Positions 1-8,596 of a stretch of DNA of 64,000 nucleotides are shown here, in pieces. The position numbers and the translations under genes are program-made. Positions within the stretch are counted from its first letter, which is position 1, and each line of letters opens with the position of its first letter. The notes under the pieces are model-generated. The model was not told the origin of the DNA. It ran no database searches and saw only the letters and a program-made list of their open reading frames with translations. Source of the DNA: Gluconacetobacter sacchari (GTDB lineage: Bacteria > Pseudomonadota > Alphaproteobacteria > Acetobacterales > Acetobacteraceae); assembly GCF_014174255.1 (NCBI RefSeq), contig NZ_JABEQJ010000024.1, forward strand, positions 1-64,000. Direction: 5' to 3'.

Positions 1-108
1 CTGATCACGCTCGGCGCGCTGGAGGCCGTGCTGCGCGCCGAGGGCCATGCGCCGCCGGCGGGGGCGGCCATCGAGGCCGCGCGGGCCGTCTACGAGGCCG
101 CGTCGTGA
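1..108 (+). CDS. C-terminal end of a PLP-dependent aminotransferase (purine-degradation type), truncated by window edge
   Basis: Only the last 35 codons are present, in frame 1, ending with TGA at 106-108. The tail (LITLGALEAVLRAEGH, then an alanine-rich stretch ending YEAAS) resembles the C-terminus of alanine-glyoxylate/ureidoglycine-glyoxylate aminotransferases (PucG-like). In purine catabolism these transfer an amino group to glyoxylate. The stop overlaps the GTG start of the allantoinase (GTGA), so the two are translationally coupled and the context supports the family call. With so little sequence another fold-type I aminotransferase cannot be excluded. Confidence 0.5.
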   Translation: MITLGALEAVLRAEGHAPPAGAAIEAARAVYEAAS

Positions 109-1010
109 GCGAGGCCTACCCCCGGGATCTGGTCGGCTATGCCGGCGCGCCGCCCGATCCGCGCTGGCCGGGCCAGGCACGGATCGCGGTGCAGTTCGTC
201 ATCAATTACGAGGAAGGGGCGGAAAACTCCGTTCTGCATGGCGATGCGGGGTCCGAGGCCTTCCTGTCCGAGATGGTCGGCGCGCGATCGGTGCCGGGCG
301 CGCGGGCGATGGCGATGGAAAGCCTGTACGAATACGGATCGCGCGCCGGGTTCTGGCGGCTGCGCCGCCTGTTCGTGGAGCGGGGGCTGCCGGTGACGGT
401 CTTCGGGGTTGCCGCCGCCATGGCGCGCAACCCCGATGCGGTGGAAGCGATGCAGGAGGCGGGGTGGGAGATCGCCAGCCATGGCCTGCGCTGGATCGAC
501 TATCAGGATATTCCCGAGGCGCTGGAGCGCGCGCATATCCGCGATTGCATCGCGCTGCATACGCAACTGACCGGATCGCGGCCGCTGGGGTGGTACCAGG
601 GCCGCACCAGCCCGAACACCGCCCGGCTGATCGTCGAGGAAGGCGGGTTTGTCTATGATGCCGATTCCTATGCCGACGACCTGCCTTACTACGACCGGCG
701 CCATGGGCCGCCGCAACTGGTCGTGCCCTATACGCTGGATGCGAACGACATGCGCTATGTGGCGCTGAACGGGTTTACCGAGGGCGAGCAGTTCTTTCGC
801 TATCTGCGCGATACGTTCGACGCGTTATACGAAGAGGGCGAGGTGGCGCCCAAGATGATGTCGGTCGGGCTGCATTGCCGCGTGGCTGGCCGTCCTGGCC
901 GGGCCCGTGCGGTTGCGCGCTTCCTGGACCACGTTCTGGCCCACGACCGGGTGTGGGTGGCGACGCGCCTGGATATCGCCCGTCACTGGCAGGAGGTCCA
1001 TCCGGCATGA
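105..1010 (+). CDS. puuE: Allantoinase PuuE (polysaccharide-deacetylase fold)
   Basis: A 301-residue NodB/polysaccharide-deacetylase-fold protein of the cofactor-independent allantoinase family, which hydrolyses allantoin to allantoate in the cytoplasm. The N-terminus (YPRDLVGYAG, then an FVINYEEGAENS stretch near residues 29-40) and the SHGLRWIDY segment near residue 125 are characteristic. The length matches the family. The GTG start at 105 overlaps the upstream aminotransferase stop, and the stop overlaps the uraD start (ATGA at 1007-1010). With uraD and uraH downstream it forms a urate-to-allantoate route. Urate oxidase or xanthine dehydrogenase would lie outside the window. Confidence 0.93.
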   Translation: MSEAYPRDLVGYAGAPPDPRWPGQARIAVQFVINYEEGAENSVLHGDAGSEAFLSEMVGARSVPGARAMAMESLYEYGSRAGFWRLRRLFVERGLPVTVFGVAAAMARNPDAVEAMQEAGWEIASHGLRWIDYQDIPEALERAHIRDCIALHTQLTGSRPLGWYQGRTSPNTARLIVEEGGFVYDADSYADDLPYYDRRHGPPQLVVPYTLDANDMRYVALNGFTEGEQFFRYLRDTFDALYEEGEVAPKMMSVGLHCRVAGRPGRARAVARFLDHVLAHDRVWVATRLDIARHWQEVHPA

Positions 1011-1534
1011 GCGGCGTCATGCAATGCGTGAACGGGATGGATGCCGCGCGGTTCGTCGAACGGTTCGGCGCGCTTTACGAACATTCGCCCTGGGTGGCGA
1101 AGCGTGCGGCCGCCCTGCGCCCGTTCGCGGACCCGGGCGCGATGCTGGCGGCCATGAACGGGGTGCTGGAGAGGGCGACGGTGGCGGAGAAGCTCGCCCT
1201 GGTGCGCGCACACCCCGAACTGGCGCGTCGGGCGGGGCTGGACCCCGAGCTGACCGATGCCTCGCAGGCCGAGCAGGCCTCGGCGGGGCTGGATCGGCTG
1301 ACGCCGGAGGAATATGCGCGGTTCAACAGCCTGAACGACGGCTATGCCGCGCGGTTCGGCATGCCGTTCGTGATCTGCGTCCGTCTGTCGGACAAGGCGC
1401 TGATCCTGTCGGAGATGGCGCGCCGGCTGGCGCAGACGCCGGAGCAGGAATTGGACACCGCGATCGCCGAGATCGGCAAAATCGCCGGCCTGAGGCTGAC
1501 CGATGCGCTGGCGCGCGAGGAGCGGGATTCATGA
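1007..1534 (+). CDS. uraD: OHCU decarboxylase UraD
   Basis: A 175-residue 2-oxo-4-hydroxy-4-carboxy-5-ureidoimidazoline decarboxylase, which forms S-allantoin from the OHCU produced by HIU hydrolase. The HPELA motif near residues 69-73 contains the catalytic histidine, and RFNSLNDGYAARFGMPFVICV is the conserved core of the family. The ATG at 1007 was chosen because it overlaps the puuE stop (ATGA) and gives the normal family length; the frame stays open further upstream but that would extend deep into puuE. The stop overlaps the uraH start at 1531. Confidence 0.93.
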   Translation: MSGVMQCVNGMDAARFVERFGALYEHSPWVAKRAAALRPFADPGAMLAAMNGVLERATVAEKLALVRAHPELARRAGLDPELTDASQAEQASAGLDRLTPEEYARFNSLNDGYAARFGMPFVICVRLSDKALILSEMARRLAQTPEQELDTAIAEIGKIAGLRLTDALAREERDS

Positions 1535-1884
1535 GCACCCTGTCCAGCCATGTGCTTGATCTGGTTTCCGGCCGGCCGGCGGCGGCGATGGAGATCGCGT
1601 TGTGGGCAGGCGATACCTGCCTGTTTCGCGGCCGGACGAATGAAGACGGACGGTGCCCGGATCTGGCGGGGGTTGGGGAGTTGCCGCCGGGACCCTATCG
1701 GCTGGAATTCGCGGTTGCCGCGTTTTTCAGGGCGCGGGGCGTGGCGTTGAGCGACCCGCCGTTTCTGGATGTCGTGCCGATCGCCTTCGGGATCGCGGCG
1801 CCGGCGCCGGATGGCGGGGGGGGCCATTACCACGTGCCGCTGCTGGTTTCGCCCTATGGGTTCTCGACATATCGGGGAAGTTGA
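1531..1884 (+). CDS. uraH: 5-hydroxyisourate hydrolase (transthyretin-like)
   Basis: A 117-residue transthyretin-related protein that hydrolyses 5-hydroxyisourate to OHCU. It carries the N-terminal SSHVLDLVSGRPA signature, the conserved HYHVPLLVSPYGFSTY block near residues 96-111 and the diagnostic C-terminal YRGS tetrapeptide. The start at 1531 overlaps the uraD stop (ATGA). There is no signal peptide, so it should be cytoplasmic. It is the last gene of the operon; a GC-rich hairpin follows 5 bp downstream. Confidence 0.95.
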   Translation: MSTLSSHVLDLVSGRPAAAMEIALWAGDTCLFRGRTNEDGRCPDLAGVGELPPGPYRLEFAVAAFFRARGVALSDPPFLDVVPIAFGIAAPAPDGGGGHYHVPLLVSPYGFSTYRGS

Positions 1885-1889
1885 AAGCA

Positions 1890-1909
1890 CGCCCCGCCGG
1901 AGCGGGGCG
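1890..1909. terminator. GC-rich hairpin between convergent uraH and icd genes
   Basis: A perfect 8-bp stem (CGCCCCGC and GCGGGGCG) closes a 4-nt CGGA loop just after the uraH stop. There is no clear U-tract on either strand, so a role in ending transcription is inferred from position between convergent genes. Confidence 0.45.
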
Positions 1910-1946
1910 CGGGGTCGCCGGCTCCTGAGGGAACCGGCGGTTCGTA

Positions 1947-2975
1947 TCAGACCAGGTGCTGCTTCAGCGCGGCGGTGAATTCGCGCGTGCCGGACTTGCC
2001 GCCCAGGTCACGGGTCAGCAGTTCGGGCTTGGTGATCACGGCGCGGATACCGCTTTCGATGCGCTTGGACAGATCGTCGCGTCCGATATGCTCCAGCATC
2101 ATGTTCGCCGCCAGCAGCAGGGCCAGCGGGTTGGCCAGGTTCTTGCCGGCTATGTCGGGCGCCGAACCGTGGACGGCTTCGAACACCGCGGCTTTCTCGC
2201 CGATATTCGCACCCGGGGCCATGCCCAGGCCGCCGACCAGGCCGGCCGTGAGGTCGGACAGGATGTCGCCGAACAGGTTGGTGGTGACGATGACGTCATA
2301 CTGCCACGGGTCGATGACCAGTTGCATGGCGCAGGCATCGACGATGCGCTCGTTGCATTCCACGCGGCCTTCGTATTCCTTGGCGACCTTGCGGCCTTCC
2401 TCCAGGAACAGGCCTGTCAGCAGCTTCAGGATGTTGGCCTTGTGGACCAGCGTCACCTTCTTGCGGCCGTGCTTGACGGCGTATTCGAACGCGAAGCGGA
2501 CGATGCGGTTGCATTCGGCGCGCGAATTGTAGCCGGCGCCGGTCGCGATCCCGTGCGGGTCGTCGCCCACCGGAATGTAGCTTTCCATCGCCGCGTAGTA
2601 CCCTTCCAGGTTCTCGCGCACCAGGACCAGGTCGATCTTGTCGAAACGGCCGCCGGGGACGAACGTGCGCGTCGGGCGCAGGTTGGCATACAGCCCGAAT
2701 TCCTGGCGCAGCGTCACGTTGATCGACTTGAAGCCGCCGCCGACCGGGGTGGTCAGCGGGCTCTTGAGGGCCAGGCCGGTGCGGCGGATGCTGTCGATCG
2801 TCTGGGGCGGCAGCGGATTGCCGGTCGCGTCAACCGCCGCCATACCCGCGAGCTGCTTGTCCCAGGCAAACGGCGCGCCGACCGCGTCCAGGATTTCGGT
2901 CACGGAATCCATGATTTCCGGGCCGATCCCATCGCCGGGGATCAGGGTGGCCGGAATGGTCTTTTCAGCGGACAT
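1947..2975 (-). CDS. NAD-type isocitrate dehydrogenase (isocitrate/isopropylmalate dehydrogenase family)
   Basis: A 342-residue decarboxylating dehydrogenase of the IDH/IPMDH superfamily, probably producing 2-oxoglutarate in the TCA cycle. The nucleotide-binding start is IPGDGIGPE (residues 12-20). The GGGFKSINVTLR segment (79-90) carries the Ser and Asn that contact isocitrate, followed by Arg90, Arg100 and Arg120. NLFGDILSDLTAGLVGG (233-249) gives the metal-binding aspartates and HGSAPDIAGK (269-278) the NAD loop. This short form resembles the NAD-dependent IDHs of acetic acid bacteria rather than E. coli NADP-Icd. A GGGAG ribosome-binding site lies about 10 nt before the ATG. Isopropylmalate or tartrate dehydrogenase are less likely alternatives. 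Confidence 0.85.
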   Translation of the reverse strand: MSAEKTIPATLIPGDGIGPEIMDSVTEILDAVGAPFAWDKQLAGMAAVDATGNPLPPQTIDSIRRTGLALKSPLTTPVGGGFKSINVTLRQEFGLYANLRPTRTFVPGGRFDKIDLVLVRENLEGYYAAMESYIPVGDDPHGIATGAGYNSRAECNRIVRFAFEYAVKHGRKKVTLVHKANILKLLTGLFLEEGRKVAKEYEGRVECNERIVDACAMQLVIDPWQYDVIVTTNLFGDILSDLTAGLVGGLGMAPGANIGEKAAVFEAVHGSAPDIAGKNLANPLALLLAANMMLEHIGRDDLSKRIESGIRAVITKPELLTRDLGGKSGTREFTAALKQHLV

Positions 2976-3159
2976 TGTCGAACGTCTCCCTCTGTGCTTT
3001 GTCGGGCCCGATCCGCCGGCCGTGCGTTCGCGAGGCGGGGCAGCCGGGCCGGAACCCGTATGGTCCTAGGCCCGTGGCAGACGGGTGACAATTGCACCCC
3101 CGGCCGCCATGCGGGCTTTCCCGGTCACATTATCTGGCGCTGTGCGGCCGGATTCCGCG

Positions 3160-4935
3160 CTATTCCGCCAGGATCGGGGCGCATGACGTGGCGAGCCATG
3201 CACGGGCGTCGGCATCCAGTTGCGGTGCGATGAGATCAAAAACGCGTGCATGGTAGCTGTCGAGCCACGCGACTTCCTCGCCCGTCAGCAGCGCCGGGTC
3301 GATCAGGCGTCGGTCGAACGGCGCCAGGGTCAGAGTCTCGAACGCCAGGAAATGCCGCCCGGCCTCGGCCGGGGCCGGATGGGCCAGCAGCAGATTTTCC
3401 AGTCGGATGCCGAAGGCGCCGGGCCGATAATAGCCTGGCTCGTCCGACAGGATCATCCCCGCCGCGACCGCTACCGGCCGATGGACCGGCGAGATCGAAC
3501 ACGGCCCCTCATGCACCGACAGGTAGCTGCCGATTCCGTGGCCGGTTCCGTGGTCGTAATCCAGGCCGTCCTGCCACAGCGCGTAACGCGCCAGGGCATC
3601 CAGCGCATGCCCCGTGGTGCCGACCGGAAAACGCGCCCGCGCCAGGGCGATATGTCCTTGCAATACGCGGGTGAACGGGCCGCGCACGCTGTCGGGGCCC
3701 GGCCCGGCGCCGGTCCAGACGGTGCGGGTCACGTCCGTGGTGCCGAACGGATATTGGCCGCCGCTGTCGATCAGATAGACCTCGTCCGCGCCGATCGTCC
3801 GCGCGGAGTCCGGGGTGACGCGGTAATGGATCACCGCGCCGTTCGGGCCGGCGCCGGAGATGGCGGGAAAACTTTCCTCGCGATAATCGCGGTTGAGGGC
3901 ACGGAACCCGTCCAGCCTCGTCGCCGCCTGAAGTTCGTCCTGCCCCACGCCCTGTGTGTCGACCCAATGCAGGAAGCGGCACAGGGCCACGCCGTCGATC
4001 AGGTGCGCCTGGCGCGCGCCGTCCTGCTCGACCGTGTTCTTGCAGGCGCGGGGCAGAGCGCAGGGGTCGGCGGCGCGGGCGATCGTGGCGCCGGCGGCTT
4101 CCAGCGTCTGGATGAACCAGATGGATGTGCCGACCGGATCGACCCGTACATTTTGCCCGCCCAGGGCCGCCAGCGCCGCGTCGAGCCCGTCGGGCGGCAC
4201 GATGCGGACCTGCGGCCCCAGCCAATGGGCGGTGTCGGGGGGGACGCGCGCCGGGTCGATGAACAGATCCACCCGCGCATCGGCGTGCAGGATGGCGAAG
4301 GCCAGGCAGACCGGCGTGTAGGGAATATCGTTGCCGCGAATGTTCAGCAGCCAGGCGATCGACGTCGGATCGCCCAGGATCGCCGCGTCCTGGCCGTCGG
4401 CACGCAGGATGTCGGCCATGCGCGTGCGCTTGGCGGCGCTGTCCTCGCCCGCGAAGGAGAGCGGGTGGGGCAGGCATGGGGTACCCGGAGCGGCCGGCCG
4501 GTCGGTCCAGACGCGGTCCACCGGATTGGCCGCCAGCGGTACCATCTCCAGCCCGCGCGCGAGATAGGGCTGCAACCCGGCCTCGCCCACCAGCCGGGGA
4601 TCGTAGCCGATCCTGGACCCGCGCCCGCCCTGTGCGGCCAGCCATTCCGCGGGCGGCGTGTCGCGCAGATGCAGGCGGCCCCAGGCGGTGCCATCCACCT
4701 GATGATCCATCTGCGTGATGTAGCGCCCGTCGGAGAACACTGCCGCCGGCCCGTCGCGCAGCACCGCCGCCAGGCCGGCGCTGCCGGTGAAGCCGGTGAG
4801 CCAGGCCAGGCGTTCGGCATAAGGAGCGACATATTCGCCCAGATGCTCATCGCCGCGCAGCAGGAGGAAGCCGTCGACATCCATGTCTTCCAGCACGCGC
4901 CGCAACGCAGGAAGACGGGCTGAAATCTCGGACAT
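3160..4935 (-). CDS. Xaa-Pro aminopeptidase (M24B metallopeptidase)
   Basis: A 591-residue cytosolic aminopeptidase P that removes N-terminal residues preceding proline. It has two creatinase N-like domains (about residues 8-310), then a pita-bread M24 domain. Metal ligands are visible in IDSGGQYPFGTTDVTRT (near 387-403), HGTGHGIGSYLSVHEGP (near 462-478) and SDEPGYY plus IRLENLL (near 491-512). The C-terminal extension matches the long eukaryote-like M24B form that is common in Alphaproteobacteria. The gene stands alone, with 184 bp to icd and 149 bp to the MFS gene. Confidence 0.93.
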   Translation of the reverse strand: MSEISARLPALRRVLEDMDVDGFLLLRGDEHLGEYVAPYAERLAWLTGFTGSAGLAAVLRDGPAAVFSDGRYITQMDHQVDGTAWGRLHLRDTPPAEWLAAQGGRGSRIGYDPRLVGEAGLQPYLARGLEMVPLAANPVDRVWTDRPAAPGTPCLPHPLSFAGEDSAAKRTRMADILRADGQDAAILGDPTSIAWLLNIRGNDIPYTPVCLAFAILHADARVDLFIDPARVPPDTAHWLGPQVRIVPPDGLDAALAALGGQNVRVDPVGTSIWFIQTLEAAGATIARAADPCALPRACKNTVEQDGARQAHLIDGVALCRFLHWVDTQGVGQDELQAATRLDGFRALNRDYREESFPAISGAGPNGAVIHYRVTPDSARTIGADEVYLIDSGGQYPFGTTDVTRTVWTGAGPGPDSVRGPFTRVLQGHIALARARFPVGTTGHALDALARYALWQDGLDYDHGTGHGIGSYLSVHEGPCSISPVHRPVAVAAGMILSDEPGYYRPGAFGIRLENLLLAHPAPAEAGRHFLAFETLTLAPFDRRLIDPALLTGEEVAWLDSYHARVFDLIAPQLDADARAWLATSCAPILAE

Positions 4936-5084
4936 TGCTCTGATCCTTATGCCTTAAAAACAGGATGTTCCGTCGGTATGGGCCTGCGATGGCGGATCGA
5001 GACCGGACTGGGCCTTGAATACCCCAGATCGGGCCCGTTGGCGACGGTCCGGGACCCGTGGGGATGGAAGCGGCCGCCGGCCGA

Positions 5085-6296
5085 TCAGGTCTCCGGGTGC
5101 CCTACCATCTGCGCCGCCGGGAGACGGAGGACGGATATGAGAGCCCATGCGGATGCGCCGGCGGCGAACAGGAAAGCGGCTGGATACCCGAATCGCCCGG
5201 CGACCGCGCCGGCGAGCGGGCCCGTCAACCCCAGCCCGATATCCACGAAGGCGACATAGGCGCCCATTGCCGCCCCCCGGTTCTGCGGCGGCACATGCCG
5301 GGCGGCTTCCACCCCCAACGCCGGGAAGGTCAGCGAATAGCCGGCGCCGACGATGGCGCATCCGGCCAGGGCGATCCATGGCGATGGTGCCAGCCACAGC
5401 ACGACCAGCCCCGCCGTCTGGAGCGGGATCGTCGCCACGGCCACCCGCCTGCCGCCCAGCCGGTCGGGCAGGCCGCCGAACACGAGCCGCGCGGCGATAT
5501 AGGCGATGCCGAAGGCGGTGAGGCCGAAGGGCGCGCCCGGCCAGCCGCGCGCCGCGTAATCGAGCCCCAGGAAGGCGAACATCGTGCCGAACCCCACCGT
5601 GCTCAAGGCTAGGCTGACACCGTAAGGCCAGATCAGCCCGACAACCCGGAAGAACGCCAGCCGGCGCCCGTGATGCGGTGCGACCGGAGGCATGCCGGCG
5701 GCCTGCGCGCAGGCAAGCAGCGGCAGGATGGACGCCGCGAGCGCCACTTGACCGAATCCGCCCATACGCATCAGCGCCGTGCCGAGCGGGCCGCCGATAC
5801 CGATCGCGCCGAACATGGCGATGCCGACCCAGACCATCGCCCGCCCGGCATAACGGGGGCCAACCGTGCCGATCGCCCAGGCCAGCACGCCGGTAATCAG
5901 CAGGCTCTCCCCCAGGCCAAGGACCGCGCGACCGGCGATCAGGAGCGCCAATGCGGGCGCGGGCGGGCAGCGGGCCCAGACGGACGCGCCGTAGACCAGG
6001 GACGCGGCGGCGCAGAGCAGCGTGCCCGCCAGCACCGCGGGCCGCGGACCGCGCGTATCGGTCACCATGCCGCCGAACTGGCGCGTCAGCAGGGTCGTGA
6101 TGGATTGCACGGCCATGACCCAGCCCACCGTTACCGGACCGAAGCCGAGCACGTCATGGACCTCGACCGGCAGGACGGCCAGCGGCAGGCCTACCGTCAG
6201 GTAGCCGAGGAAGACCATCAGCGCGAAGGGCAGCAGGCGTCGCGTCGCCTCGCCGCCCGAGACGGGCGCCATGGATGTCATGTTCTGGTGGCTCAC
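5085..6296 (-). CDS. MFS transporter (YhhS/YfcJ-type efflux family)
   Basis: A membrane protein of about 403 residues with twelve predicted hydrophobic segments. The MFS loop-2 signature appears as GGMVTDTRGPRPAVLAG, with a second copy as GGLPDRLGGRRVAVA. The fold resembles the YhhS/arabinose-efflux group; the substrate is unknown. The GTG at 6296 was chosen because GGAG lies 6 nt upstream; ATG codons at 6332/6329 and 6281 are alternatives. The promoter side faces the LysR gene 80 bp upstream on the same strand, so co-regulation is possible but unproven. Confidence 0.8.
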   Translation of the reverse strand: MSHQNMTSMAPVSGGEATRRLLPFALMVFLGYLTVGLPLAVLPVEVHDVLGFGPVTVGWVMAVQSITTLLTRQFGGMVTDTRGPRPAVLAGTLLCAAASLVYGASVWARCPPAPALALLIAGRAVLGLGESLLITGVLAWAIGTVGPRYAGRAMVWVGIAMFGAIGIGGPLGTALMRMGGFGQVALAASILPLLACAQAAGMPPVAPHHGRRLAFFRVVGLIWPYGVSLALSTVGFGTMFAFLGLDYAARGWPGAPFGLTAFGIAYIAARLVFGGLPDRLGGRRVAVATIPLQTAGLVVLWLAPSPWIALAGCAIVGAGYSLTFPALGVEAARHVPPQNRGAAMGAYVAFVDIGLGLTGPLAGAVAGRFGYPAAFLFAAGASAWALISVLRLPAAQMVGHPET

Positions 6297-6379
6297 GGGG
6301 ATCTCCGGATGCGGTGGGCGGGGGTGCATCATCGCCCCGCATCCTCCGGCCGTTCAGTGCAGGGACGACAATATATGGT

Positions 6380-7309
6380 TCAGTATTCCGCAATCGGCGT
6401 CGAGTCGGCGCAGACCTGCCGCAGGCGCGCGCGGAGCCAGCGATGTGCCGGATCGGCCTGGACCCGGGGATGCCATGTCTGCGCGACGGTGACGGGCGGG
6501 GTCGCGACCGGCAGCGGGAAGCTCGTCATGCCCTCGCGGACCGTGCGCGTCAGCCGCTCGGGCACCACGGCGAGCAGATCGGTCTGCCGCGCCAGCAGCA
6601 CGGCGTCGATGAAACCCGCCACCACGGCGACGACGGGACGCGTATGGCCCTGCGCTTCGAGCGCCGCGTCCAGCGGCCCGTGCGGGCGGCCGCGCCGGGA
6701 GGCGGAGATTTGCGGCGTGCGGCAGAAGCGCGCCAGGGTGATTTCCCGGGTCGCCAGCGGGTGCTCGGGACGCACGACGCCGATGAAACGATCGACGAAG
6801 AGCGACTGGACCATGATTTCGGGGCCGCTTCCGCCGGGCGTCGCGATATCGAGATCGATACGGCCGTCGCGCAGGTCGGCAACGTTTTCGTCGCCCTGCT
6901 GCACGAAGCGGATTACGACATTCGGGGCTTCCCGCCGCAATCGGGCAATAAGCGCGGTGCCGAAAGTGGCGACGAATCCGTCGGTCGCGCGCAGGGTGAA
7001 GCGGCGGTCGAGCCTCGACGGATCGAAGGAAGGCGCGGCTTCCAGCACGGTGCGCGCGGCTTCGATCAGATCGCGCAACTGCGCGCGCATGGTCTCGGCG
7101 CGTGGTGTGGGCACGAGCCCGCGCCCGGCGCGCACGAGGATCGGATCGCCGGTCAGCGCGCGGATGCGCCCTAATACGCGACTCATGGCCGGTGTGCTGA
7201 GGTTCATGCGCTCGGCCGCCTTCGCCACACTGCCCTCGGTCAGCAATATGTCGAGCGAGGCGAGAAGGGCGAGGTCTTTGGGATGCATCGGATGCAGCGA
7301 TAGCAGCAA
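6380..7309 (-). CDS. LysR-family transcriptional regulator
   Basis: Up to 309 residues: an N-terminal winged helix-turn-helix (about 10-68, with LLTEGSVAKAAERMNLSTPAMSRVL) and a C-terminal substrate-binding domain (about 95-300). The first ATG, MHPKDLALLASL at 7288, is a likely alternative start, since the listed 7309 start is a TTG. Neither has a good ribosome-binding site. It is divergent from a secreted royal-jelly-like gene with 120 bp between them. A 12-bp perfect palindrome in that gap is a candidate operator, so it may regulate that gene, itself, or the MFS gene downstream. Confidence 0.88.
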   Translation of the reverse strand: MLLSLHPMHPKDLALLASLDILLTEGSVAKAAERMNLSTPAMSRVLGRIRALTGDPILVRAGRGLVPTPRAETMRAQLRDLIEAARTVLEAAPSFDPSRLDRRFTLRATDGFVATFGTALIARLRREAPNVVIRFVQQGDENVADLRDGRIDLDIATPGGSGPEIMVQSLFVDRFIGVVRPEHPLATREITLARFCRTPQISASRRGRPHGPLDAALEAQGHTRPVVAVVAGFIDAVLLARQTDLLAVVPERLTRTVREGMTSFPLPVATPPVTVAQTWHPRVQADPAHRWLRARLRQVCADSTPIAEY

Positions 7310-7341
7310 TCGTTGCCGCTTTCATCCCGCCGGTGGAAAAG

Positions 7342-7353
7342 TGTCACGTGACA
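7342..7353. promoter_or_regulatory. 12-bp palindrome TGTCACGTGACA in the LysR divergent region
   Basis: A perfect palindrome lies in the 120-bp gap between the divergent LysR gene and the gene at 7430, where LysR regulators usually bind. Its function is inferred from position. LysR sites more often follow a T-N11-A pattern, so another regulator could use it. Confidence 0.35.
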
Positions 7354-7429
7354 TGATGGCGCTTTCTGCACAAATGTCGTTGGGGGTACAAGCGGGACAC
7401 TGCCTTCGACCCTTGGTTCCGGTGCTTCC

Positions 7430-8596
7430 ATGCGTTCAAGCCGTGCCCGTTTCGCGTCATGTTGTCTGGTGCTTGCGGCCGGTCTGGTGTCGGGTGTGGC
7501 ATGCGCCGCGCCTGGGGTGCCGGCCGACAGTGTCGACCATGGATACGCGCCGTCACCGAACGTGACGGTGATCGGCCGGTTTCGCGATGCCGAACCGTCG
7601 GGGATCGTCGTGCTGCCCGACGGGCGGCTGCTTCTGTCCTTTCCCGCCAGTGCCCAGGCGCATTCCGGCCCGGTTCTCGCGGTATGGCGCGATGGCGTGC
7701 TGACGCCCTTTCCCGACGCGGCGACGCAACGCGCCCTCCGCTCGCCGCTGGGCGTGACGCTGGACGGACGGGGGCGGGTCTGGGTCGTGGACGAAGGCTG
7801 GGTCGCGGGTTCCGACGCGCCGCATGCGCCGATGCTGGTCGGCATATCGCCCGGTATGGGAAAGGAGGGCGAGGGCCGGGTGTTCGCGCGCTTCGCGCTG
7901 ACCGCGCCGGTCACGCGCCCGGATTCCCATGTGAACGACGTCCGGGTCGATCTGACGCATGGTTCGGCGGGGACGGCTTTTCTCTCCGATACGTCGCTGG
8001 CCGGTCATCCCGCGCTGATCGCCGTCGATCTGGCCAGCGGACGCGCGCGGCGGCTACTGGCCGATCATCCGTCCGTCAGCCCGGACAAGGGGTTTGCCAT
8101 CGAACTGGACGGGCAGATGGCGCAATACAGCGCCACGCGCCCCGTCATGGGGCAGGGCGGTGTGAACGGGATCGCGCTGAGCGCGGATTCCTCGCGACTC
8201 TATTGGAGCCCGCAATCGTCGCGCCGGTTGTATAGTGCGCCGACCGCCGTGCTGGCCGATCCGGCGGCGACGGCGCAGGCCGTTCGGGCCGCCGTGCGCG
8301 ACGAGGGGGAGACTGCGTCGTCGGACGGGCTGCTGGCCGCGCCGGACGGCGGACTCTACATCACCGACGAGGAGCGGCATGGGATCCTGTATCGCGATTC
8401 ACAGGGCCGGTTGCAGATGATTGCCCATGATCCGCGCATGATCGCGCCCGACAGCATGGCGCTGGACGGGAACAGCCTGCTGGCGACCATCGGGCAATGG
8501 CCGCGCCTTCCGGTGTTTCACGACGGCCGCGACCTACAGGAACGCCCCTATCTGCTGATTCGCATCGCGCTTCCCGCCGGGCTTCGTCATTCCTGA
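7430..8596 (+). CDS. Secreted major royal jelly / yellow-like beta-propeller protein
   Basis: A 388-residue protein with an N-terminal signal peptide (hydrophobic SCCLVLAAGLVSGVACA, cleavage likely after ACA near residue 26). The rest resembles the bacterial MRJP/yellow family, a six-bladed beta-propeller related to SMP-30 lactonases: PSGIVVLPDGRLLLSFP, then GVTLDGRGRVWVVDEG, then HVNDVRVDLTHGTAFLSD-like blades and ALDGNSLLATIGQWPRLP near the C-terminus. Members are annotated as dopachrome-tautomerase-like or gluconolactonase-like without firm function, so no reaction is assigned. It probably acts in the periplasm. Its last 10 bp overlap the convergent prmA end. Confidence 0.8.
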   Translation: MRSSRARFASCCLVLAAGLVSGVACAAPGVPADSVDHGYAPSPNVTVIGRFRDAEPSGIVVLPDGRLLLSFPASAQAHSGPVLAVWRDGVLTPFPDAATQRALRSPLGVTLDGRGRVWVVDEGWVAGSDAPHAPMLVGISPGMGKEGEGRVFARFALTAPVTRPDSHVNDVRVDLTHGSAGTAFLSDTSLAGHPALIAVDLASGRARRLLADHPSVSPDKGFAIELDGQMAQYSATRPVMGQGGVNGIALSADSSRLYWSPQSSRRLYSAPTAVLADPAATAQAVRAAVRDEGETASSDGLLAAPDGGLYITDEERHGILYRDSQGRLQMIAHDPRMIAPDSMALDGNSLLATIGQWPRLPVFHDGRDLQERPYLLIRIALPAGLRHS

